From positions 1 to 32,519 of the forward strand of contig JAISOH010000050.1 in NCBI GenBank assembly GCA_031275825.1: a DNA stretch of 32,519 nt. Direction: 5' to 3'. Under the pieces are notes generated by a model. It saw nothing but the letters and a program-made list of their open reading frames with translations, was not told the DNA's origin and ran no database searches. How positions within the stretch are numbered: the stretch's first letter is position 1; each line of letters starts with the position of its first letter. Of this stretch, positions 26,936 through 32,519 are shown piece by piece. The translations under genes and the position numbers were made by a program. Source of the DNA: Prevotellaceae bacterium. GTDB taxonomy: Bacteria; Bacteroidota; Bacteroidia; Bacteroidales; UBA932.

Positions 26936-27088
26936 AAATTGCATTTGCACAGAATTTCAAAAACTGTTTAAAATAATTTCTGAAAATTTTACAAAAACAT
27001 TTCAGTAGAATCCCTGCCTGTTTTTATTTCAGCCATTTCATGGAAAACATTCGGCAATTATTAAAATATTTCCGTATCTTTCCAAATC

Positions 27089-27166
27089 GTATATACATTT
27101 AGAGAAAAAGGTATATACATTTCACTCAAAAGGTATATACATTTCACATAAAACGTATATACCTTT
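27089..27166. repeat. Four tandem 22-bp units with palindromic GTATATAC cores
   Basis: GTATATAC begins at 27089, 27111, 27133 and 27155, an exact 22-base period. The first three are followed by ATTT, the fourth by CTTT. Units 2 and 3 are almost identical (GTATATACATTTCAC then TCAAAAG or ATAAAAC). The core is self-complementary, and 22 bases is about two helical turns, so the sites would face the same side of DNA. Confidence 0.85.
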
Positions 27167-27341
27167 TTAACATGCGCCTGTTACGGTTTATCAAACTGCA
27201 AGTTAATCGACTTACTGTTAAATATATCAGCAAAACCACCGAAACGAATATTTTTTGTTCCTGCGTTTTTTTGATTATGATTTTTTTTATAACTCCGTAC
27301 TGTTTTTCAGTCAGGTTGGTGGGATAATTTGTTTTGTTCAT
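27144..27341 (-). pseudogene. IS5/IS4-type transposase N-terminal relic
   Basis: From ATG 27341 on the minus strand the frame reads MNKTNYPTNLTEKQYGVIKK, then IIIKKTQEQ. This is the typical N-terminus (NYPTNLTxxQWxxIEKII) of a common IS5/IS4-group transposase in Bacteroidota. After about 30 residues the match fades; the stretch ending TCSLINRNRRMLKRYIRF may be a degraded version of the usual KTGCQWRMLPKDF region. The frame stops at 27144, far short of a full transposase, and no DDE residues are present. The truncated end runs into the 22-bp repeats. An open frame exists upstream to 27362. Confidence 0.65.
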
Positions 27342-27502
27342 TACTTTGTAATTTATAAACAATCACAATAAATATAAAAATGCCAATCGGCATATTGAAA
27401 TTAAATTATTTATAATTAATCTTTATCAAATTTTTATTTCCCCAAATGGGCAGGCAGACATATCTTTATTCAAAATATTTTTCACGGATAGAAAATTATT
27501 TT

Positions 27503-27510
27503 TAAATTTG
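27503..27510 (+). promoter_or_regulatory. Putative mgsA -7 box
   Basis: TAAATTTG fits TAnnTTTG, 20 bases upstream of the mgsA ATG; the -33 region (TTTTTC) is imperfect. Confidence 0.45.
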
Positions 27511-27530
27511 CACCGACAAAAATATCAAAT

Positions 27531-27995
27531 ATGAAAGAGAAAAAAACAATAGCGCTTGTCGCTCACGATAACAGAAAAAAAGATATTATCGAATGGGTTG
27601 ATTTTAACCATAAAACCTTGATAAAGCATAATTTGGTTTGTACGGGTACTACCGGTCGCCTTATTGAAGAATGTTTACAGAAACGCCTTAGCGCCGACGA
27701 GTTCAACAATATTGAAATGCTGAAATTAAAATCAGGACCGCTTGGAGGCGACCAGCAACTGGGTTCGCTGATAGTGGAAGGGAAAATTGATGTTCTTATA
27801 TTCCTCTGGGATCCAATGCAGCCGCAACCGCATGATGTTGATGTTAAAGCCCTGCTACGTATTTCAAGTTTGTACAATATTCCTACCGCATGCAACCGTT
27901 CTACGGCAGACTTTATAATATCTTCGCCAATTATGGAACATTCGTACAAACCTGTTATACGTGATTATGCTGATTATATCAACAGAAATGTATGA
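27531..27995 (+). CDS. mgsA: Methylglyoxal synthase
   Basis: Converts dihydroxyacetone phosphate to methylglyoxal plus phosphate, a bypass of lower glycolysis under phosphate limitation or sugar-phosphate stress. At 154 aa it has the length of the E. coli enzyme (152). All signature blocks are there: ALVAHDNRK (H12), CTGTTGRLI phosphate loop (38-45), SGPLGGDQQ with the catalytic Asp (D74), FLWDPMQPQPHDVDVKALLR (H101, D102) and PTACNRSTADFIISSP. Start ATG 27531 follows an AT-rich leader. The porV gene begins 58 bases downstream on the same strand; a functional link is not obvious. Confidence 0.96.
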   Translation: MKEKKTIALVAHDNRKKDIIEWVDFNHKTLIKHNLVCTGTTGRLIEECLQKRLSADEFNNIEMLKLKSGPLGGDQQLGSLIVEGKIDVLIFLWDPMQPQPHDVDVKALLRISSLYNIPTACNRSTADFIISSPIMEHSYKPVIRDYADYINRNV

Positions 27996-28053
27996 TACAA
28001 TATTAATGCTAATTGTATAAAATTTATTAACTTTCGCCGTTTTTACCCGTTTA

Positions 28054-29151
28054 ATGATTTTGAAAATAAAACATCTAATATCAATCCTTTTGCTGGGAGC
28101 GCCTGTTTGCATTTTTTCGCAAACTATGGAACCTGCATTGCAAGTACTTGTGTTTGCTCCCGATGCACGTTCGGCATCAATGGGCGATGCCGGCATGGCA
28201 ACATCTGCCGATGTAAATTCACAACACAGGAATGCTGCAAAATATGTTTTTGCCGAAAGCAACGGCGGAGTCGGACTGTCATACACGCCATGGCTACGGG
28301 ATGCTACAAGCGATATTGACATTACATACTTATCAGGATTTTACAGATTTGCAAATAACCAGTCATTAAGTGCATCCCTGCGGTTTTTCTCTCTTGGAAC
28401 TATTGACCTTTATACTGAAGATGCACAATATTTGCAGTCAATAAAACCAAATGAATTTGCTATTGATATTGCTTATTCACGACGACTTGGAAGACATTTT
28501 TCAGGAAGCGTAACGTTCAGATATATAAATTCTTCAAAAGTTACCATCGAAAATGATAACACTGTTATTTCAAAAACATCAAATATAGCAACCGATGTTG
28601 CTTTTTATTATCAAAAACCTTGCAGTTTATTCGGCAACGACAATTCGGAAATAGCCTTTGGAACAATTGTTTCCAACCTTGGAACCAAACTTGAACTTCC
28701 CGATTCGTCAAGTTATTTTTTGCCGATGCGTATGGGCTTGGGATTGCGCGCTACTTGCAGCATCAATAATGAAAATAAGATTTCGGCGATTATAGAATTG
28801 GAAAAATCGCTTGTGCCAAATAATTACAAGTACAAAAATTCGGATGTACTGAGCGCTGCCGCAAACGGTATTTTCAGCGATTTTTCGCAAATGATTTACA
28901 TTGTCGGAGCAGAATATTCGTATAAAAATACGCTTATGTTTCGCGCAGGATATCACAAAGAATCAAAACCGTTGACAGACAATTCATATATCACTTTCGG
29001 CATTGGCGCGAGGTATGAAAATTTGCATCTCGATGCTTCTTATCTGTTTGTTACGGCTAATGAAAAAACAGCAATGAACAATACTTACAGAATTTCGCTT
29101 GCATGGACGTTTGGAAACAGAAATCCCAACAACCGCAGCTATGATTTATAA
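28054..29151 (+). CDS. porV: Type IX secretion outer-membrane protein PorV (LptO)
   Basis: A 365-aa FadL-like outer-membrane barrel with a signal peptide (MILKIKHLIS... ending near CIFSQ). Diagnostic N-terminal sequence: LVFAPDARSASMGDAGMATS, then DVNSQHRNAAKYVFAESNGG and VGLSYTPWLRD, closely following the PorV pattern (APDAR..GMGD.G.AT..D.NSQ..N.AKY). PorV carries T9SS substrates from the translocon to the PorU sortase complex. The C-terminus ends in an aromatic strand (RISLAWTFGNRNP) plus a short tail. It lies 58 bases after mgsA. porU, its usual partner, is not in the window. A degenerate -7 box (TAACTTTC, 28028-28035) suggests its own promoter. Confidence 0.92.
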   Translation: MILKIKHLISILLLGAPVCIFSQTMEPALQVLVFAPDARSASMGDAGMATSADVNSQHRNAAKYVFAESNGGVGLSYTPWLRDATSDIDITYLSGFYRFANNQSLSASLRFFSLGTIDLYTEDAQYLQSIKPNEFAIDIAYSRRLGRHFSGSVTFRYINSSKVTIENDNTVISKTSNIATDVAFYYQKPCSLFGNDNSEIAFGTIVSNLGTKLELPDSSSYFLPMRMGLGLRATCSINNENKISAIIELEKSLVPNNYKYKNSDVLSAAANGIFSDFSQMIYIVGAEYSYKNTLMFRAGYHKESKPLTDNSYITFGIGARYENLHLDASYLFVTANEKTAMNNTYRISLAWTFGNRNPNNRSYDL

Positions 29152-29161
29152 TAAAATCAAT

Positions 29162-30880
29162 TCAAAAAGTAAAGGAATATGCGAATGTTGTTGTTACAGC
29201 ATCCGTTTTTTTATTTGCGGCGAGCATGTTTCTGTTTTGCCATACGATATTTGCGCTGATATTGTGTTTTTTCAGAACTGTTAAAGCCGCTCTGGCTCTG
29301 ATATTAAACACTTTTATCTGCATTTTGCTTTCGTTTACATTAATATTGTATGAGGCTGAAAATCCCGTTGTCAGCTGTTTATTCAAAAAACCTCCCGTAG
29401 CGCCAAGCATTGGTCCGAATGTATGAGTTTCGATTAAACCGCCGTAACTGTACGAATAGTTTGCCGATGCAGTTACATTTATTCCGTGTTTGAGCAGTGA
29501 TAAATTATAAATTATCGATGAATTCAAAAATCGTGAAACATTTCCCTGCAATGAAACATCTCCCTGTCTGTCGGCTGATTCCTGATAGCTTGCAGTCAAA
29601 TTCAAACGTTGGTTCGTATTTTCGGTTTGTTTGAAACTGTATGCAATTGAGCCGTCTATAGTTTGCGACAGTTGAGTATAATTGAGTGTATCCATGTTGT
29701 CGTAGGGCGATGTTTCGTTAATATAGTCGAATTGAGATTTTAAGTTTCGATAACTTTGAAAGGTCGAATAATTTGCAGATATTTGCACGGCTTCGGACGG
29801 ATTGTAATTCAAATTTACCGCGCCTACATATCGGGTATTACTGTTATCGTTCTGATTTTTCAAATCATCACGCTGTACGCCAAAACTTAAAGCCGCATTT
29901 GCTTTGTCGCCTTTCAAAAACGGACGGGCATAATTTATGGTAATATTTTCATAGTCGCTGTTGAAATAATACGCTCCAAGCGTTTTGTAATCAGGGTCTA
30001 TACGCTCGTATCCTATGCCTATTGTATTTTTTGCAAGCTGCCAGTTCAGTTTTGAATTAAAGGCGCTGTACATGCCTGTTGATGTTTTATTTCCCAAAAT
30101 ATTATCAACAAACGATGCGTCATCATCTTTGGGAGAGCGGATATCGCGAGTAAGAAAACTGACTGCATATTCTGCTGTTAAAGTTATGTTTTTCAATAAA
30201 GCAAATCTAAAATCCAAGCCTATAACCGAGTTTTGCATGGGATTGATTCCAAGGCTGTCGAGGACATGTTCCATTTGTTGGTTTTTTGTATCTTTTGCGC
30301 CGAAATATGTTAATCCTATTGAATATTTTTCAACATCATAGCGGGTTTTTATTCCGTATCCGAAGCGTTCGTAGTTTGGCATTAGCGAAGGCGTTTCGGA
30401 AGAATATTCAACTTTTTTCAGTAGCCGCCCGCCCATTATGTCTATTTTGAATTTTCCCGGATTTAACTCCAGACCGCCTCCGGTAAACTGGTGTCCGTTG
30501 AGCGTATATGAAGAAAACGACATCGACACATCGCCGATATGAGCTGTTATCCATTTGTACGTGGGATGCAGATTCAATCGGTTGGGCAGCGATGGATAGG
30601 ACATGTTTTTGCCGAGATTTGTAATATTTATGTTTACCGGTATGTTGATTTGTCCGTAAATGCTTGTATTGAGGCTTCCATTTATGTAATATGTCCAGTT
30701 TTGCCTGCCGCTTTGCAGGTTGCCGCTGTAAAAAACCATGCCCGATGACAGGCTGCCGTTAAATGTGAAAGGTTTGTTTTTGAATATGCCGCCAATATCT
30801 TCCACATTCACTGTTTGCGCAAATGTATTTCTTCCCGTAAAACACAAAACAGTTATAAATAATATCTTTATCGTTTTCAT
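29162..30880 (-). CDS. Outer-membrane beta-barrel candidate, unknown function
   Basis: A 572-aa protein with signal peptide (MKTIKILFITVLCF... ending near TFAQT). The mature part is a string of amphipathic strands separated by short turns, with many aromatic residues, and ends in VTTTFAYSFTF, a terminal Phe as recognised by the BAM complex. The segment with LHPTYKWITAHIGDVSMSFS, then SYTLNGHQFTGGGLELNPGK and KIDIMGGRLLKKVEY appears characteristic of a Bacteroidota barrel family I have seen only as hypothetical. It is not a PorP/SprF protein (too long) and has no plug or TonB box. It follows the PKD lipoprotein gene by 23 bases and converges on porV with a 10-base gap. Confidence 0.8.
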   Translation of the reverse strand: MKTIKILFITVLCFTGRNTFAQTVNVEDIGGIFKNKPFTFNGSLSSGMVFYSGNLQSGRQNWTYYINGSLNTSIYGQINIPVNINITNLGKNMSYPSLPNRLNLHPTYKWITAHIGDVSMSFSSYTLNGHQFTGGGLELNPGKFKIDIMGGRLLKKVEYSSETPSLMPNYERFGYGIKTRYDVEKYSIGLTYFGAKDTKNQQMEHVLDSLGINPMQNSVIGLDFRFALLKNITLTAEYAVSFLTRDIRSPKDDDASFVDNILGNKTSTGMYSAFNSKLNWQLAKNTIGIGYERIDPDYKTLGAYYFNSDYENITINYARPFLKGDKANAALSFGVQRDDLKNQNDNSNTRYVGAVNLNYNPSEAVQISANYSTFQSYRNLKSQFDYINETSPYDNMDTLNYTQLSQTIDGSIAYSFKQTENTNQRLNLTASYQESADRQGDVSLQGNVSRFLNSSIIYNLSLLKHGINVTASANYSYSYGGLIETHTFGPMLGATGGFLNKQLTTGFSASYNINVNESKMQIKVFNIRARAALTVLKKHNISANIVWQNRNMLAANKKTDAVTTTFAYSFTF

Positions 30881-30903
30881 TTTATCAAAGATTTCAAAAT
30901 ATA

Positions 30904-32280
30904 TTACTGTTTCTGAAATTTAATATCCGTCAGTATGTAGGAATTGCTGCCGTCGGATACAAAGCCTTTTATTTTTACTGCGCCTTTAATGCCTGCTACC
31001 GTTTCAAACAGAACAATACGGGGAATTTCAACATTGGCAAACCATGAAGTAATATTGCTGCTACCTTTTATGTTTAATGCTTGAAGCAAAACGTCATCGG
31101 TCATCAGGTCAAAATCTGCCGCCGTAAATGTGATAGCGGTTTCGTCAATACGGTTTATGAAAAAGGTTTGGCTTGCGTCTGGTATTTCGGCAAAACCCGA
31201 AAGCGGCGCCATATCGGGAGATGTAAAGTAGCAGCGGTTGAATCCTGCGTCCAGTCCGAAGAAAACAAGGTTTATCCTGTTTCCGTTTGTTTCATCAACC
31301 CTGTCAGATGTAATTATTTCGCGTAAAGCAAGCGAATAAAAACAGCCTGTAGTATGTTCCGCCGATTTTATTCCGAATTTAACATCTTTCACGGAATACA
31401 GGTTTGAATTGGGTTTCAATATGATTTGTTTGTCTGCGGTTTTGGTTTCCTTGCCGTTTGATGCGGTTAATTCTATAGTATATGTTCCGGCATTTTGAAT
31501 GTTTATGACTGTATTTTCGGCATTTGCATCGGCAATTTCCGTTTCGGCGCAAGCCCATGTATATGAAAGCCCGCTTGTTGTTTTGTTTATCAGATTTGCG
31601 GTAAAAGGAACTTCGTAATCGAAATCATCAAACGAAGGTTCTATTTCAAAATCAACGTTTATGGGCGCATCAAGATTTATTGTTCGGTATGTTGAAAACG
31701 TCTGACGTCCGTTGCTCGCGGTCAGCGTGATTATATGTTCACCCGGCCTTGCAAAACGTATGTTTGACGGATTGCGTTCGACCGATGCTGAAGGTTCGCC
31801 ATCTTCAAACGTCCACATGAAAGTTGATGCGCCGGTGGTTGTATTGATTATTTTCACGTCGGCGGGCGCAAAGTTGTTGATTAAAACCTCTGCGTCAAAT
31901 GAAATGTTTACTGCCGAATCTGTTGAAAATGTAAATTCTTTTGTATCGCGTTCGGTACTGTTCCATGCTTCAAGGCTGATGGTATATGTACCTGCTTCGC
32001 CGTAAATAACTGCCGGCGGCTGTTTTTCGGATGACGTTGCTGGATTGCCGCCATCGAATGTCCATTTGTAAAAATCGGCTCCGATACTGTGATTTTCCAA
32101 AATAACCCTTACGGGCGCCGTATAGCTGTCGTTTTCAACTGTTACCGAAAATTCGGATTTCACCAGTAACCTTGTTTCCTTATAACACGAAACGGCGCCT
32201 GTCAAAACTGTAATCATTAAAATTATCTTTCTCATAATCATTTTGATACTGTAATATCTTATTATTTGTTTTTTGTTCAT
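30904..32280 (-). CDS. PKD-domain lipoprotein
   Basis: Up to 458 aa. The longest start (32280) gives an 18-residue basic n-region; internal ATGs at 32241 and 32235 give a more usual signal peptide (MRKIILMITVLTGAVSC) with lipobox AVSC followed by YKET. Three PKD-like domains follow: about 42-120 (FYKWTFDGGNPATSSEKQPP), 127-208 (FMWTFEDGEPSASVERNPSN) and 212-292 (YTWACAETE, diverged). The C-terminal about 165 residues (NLYSVKDVKFG...) are a separate beta-rich domain without a recognised match. PKD lipoproteins are generally surface-exposed in Bacteroidota and bind glycans or protein partners. It sits between a partial upstream gene (stop 20 bases before) and the barrel gene downstream, suggesting a lipoprotein/barrel pair. 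Confidence 0.85.
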   Translation of the reverse strand: MNKKQIIRYYSIKMIMRKIILMITVLTGAVSCYKETRLLVKSEFSVTVENDSYTAPVRVILENHSIGADFYKWTFDGGNPATSSEKQPPAVIYGEAGTYTISLEAWNSTERDTKEFTFSTDSAVNISFDAEVLINNFAPADVKIINTTTGASTFMWTFEDGEPSASVERNPSNIRFARPGEHIITLTASNGRQTFSTYRTINLDAPINVDFEIEPSFDDFDYEVPFTANLINKTTSGLSYTWACAETEIADANAENTVINIQNAGTYTIELTASNGKETKTADKQIILKPNSNLYSVKDVKFGIKSAEHTTGCFYSLALREIITSDRVDETNGNRINLVFFGLDAGFNRCYFTSPDMAPLSGFAEIPDASQTFFINRIDETAITFTAADFDLMTDDVLLQALNIKGSSNITSWFANVEIPRIVLFETVAGIKGAVKIKGFVSDGSNSYILTDIKFQKQ

Positions 32281-32300
32281 TTGTGTAATATTTTTTTATT

Positions 32301-32519
32301 TTATTTATCCATATTCTTTATTTTATTTTCAATGTTTTTCAGTTCTTTTTTTGTTGGATAATTATATTTTTTCCTGTTCTTACGTAAAAATAAATTCCTT
32401 ATTCTTCTTATTAATCCCTGTTTCTCGTAATCATCATAAATATCATATATGTTTTTTATTATTCCTTCATGGTATAATCTGCATTTATATTTATAGCGTT
32501 TAAACTCTTTTATCTCCTG
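32301..32519 (-). CDS. Unknown protein, C-terminal 72 residues (partial)
   Basis: A minus-strand frame open at the right edge ends at a TAA at 32301. The 72 visible residues are Lys/Arg/Tyr-rich and look coding: KEFKRYKYKCRLYHEGIIKN, then IYDIYDDYEKQGLIRRIRNL and a charged tail ending KNIENKIKNMDK. The first part is probably helical. No family recognised; the composition resembles tails of cytoplasmic enzymes acting at the membrane (for example some glycosyltransferases), but this is only a guess. The stop is 20 bases upstream of the PKD lipoprotein gene start. Confidence 0.6.
   Translation of the reverse strand, partial: QEIKEFKRYKYKCRLYHEGIIKNIYDIYDDYEKQGLIRRIRNLFLRKNRKKYNYPTKKELKNIENKIKNMDK

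Larger units (their letters stand above)
26936..27530. other. Intergenic region with palindrome array and IS relic
   Basis: The first about 150 bases hold nothing recognisable. Then come four 22-base-phased repeats (27089-27166), a minus-strand transposase fragment (27144-27341), a small hairpin ATGCC-AATC-GGCAT (27380-27393) that on the minus strand is followed by TTTTTAT like a weak terminator, and the mgsA promoter. Confidence 0.6.

Noticed and set aside
27089..27166. CRISPR array
   Set aside because: The unit is only 22 bases in total, intervening sequences are also similar, and there are no cas genes.
27563..28322. Minus-strand ORFs of 128 and 152 codons opposite mgsA and porV
   Set aside because: Antisense shadows of two well-recognised genes.
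32273..32503. 76-codon plus-strand ORF at the right end
   Set aside because: The opposite strand holds a better, charged, open frame running off the edge; this one is Phe/Ile-rich shadow.

Overview
The window is AT-rich bacterial DNA from the phylum Bacteroidota, most likely an anaerobic Bacteroidales-type organism. The evidence is: type IX secretion (T9SS) markers (a PorV homologue, a GldI-like lipoprotein and a CHU_C/type-B sorting-domain protein); Bacteroidota-only families (a DUF5606-like and a DUF5106-like protein); promoters of the TTTG-N(about 19)-TAnnTTTG kind; AT-rich leaders without classical Shine-Dalgarno sequences; and many SPII lipoproteins. Both window ends cut through genes. 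I see no tRNA, rRNA, CRISPR array or complete insertion sequence.

Layout. (1) 1-9611: two giant co-directional genes, the first open at its 5' end, of a family I cannot assign. They are followed by a convergent 57-codon ORF that overlaps the stop of the second. (2) 9893-12644: tight plus-strand operon cysQ - miaB - osmC-like. (3) 12645-13152: decayed DNA with a possible transposase scrap. (4) 13153-16306: a small 2[4Fe-4S] ferredoxin divergent from mutS, with two near-perfect palindromes in the shared control region. (5) 16325-21470, minus strand: a likely operon M16 pseudo-peptidase - secreted CHU_C protein - bifunctional (p)ppGpp synthetase/hydrolase. (6) 21471-22040: gene-poor gap. (7) 22041-25281, minus strand: operon of a DHH/DHHA1 phosphoesterase followed by three FKBP-like lipoproteins, the first GldI-like. 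(8) 25594-26935, plus strand: DUF5606-like gene overlapping a DUF5106/thioredoxin-like lipoprotein gene. (9) 26936-27530: gap with four 22-bp-phased GTATATAC palindromes and an IS5/IS4-type transposase relic. (10) 27531-29151: mgsA and porV. (11) 29162-32519, minus strand: an outer-membrane beta-barrel candidate, a PKD-domain lipoprotein and the C-terminal part of an unknown gene.

How it fits together. Most of the window is housekeeping (tRNA modification, mismatch repair, stringent response, nucleotide phosphate turnover, methylglyoxal bypass) mixed with cell-envelope functions: T9SS outer-membrane parts and a substrate, folding lipoproteins, and a possible surface lipoprotein/barrel pair. 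The least explained parts are the giant gene pair at the left end, the phased palindrome array at 27089-27162, the orphan catalytically dead M16 protein, and the barrel/PKD pair at the right end.
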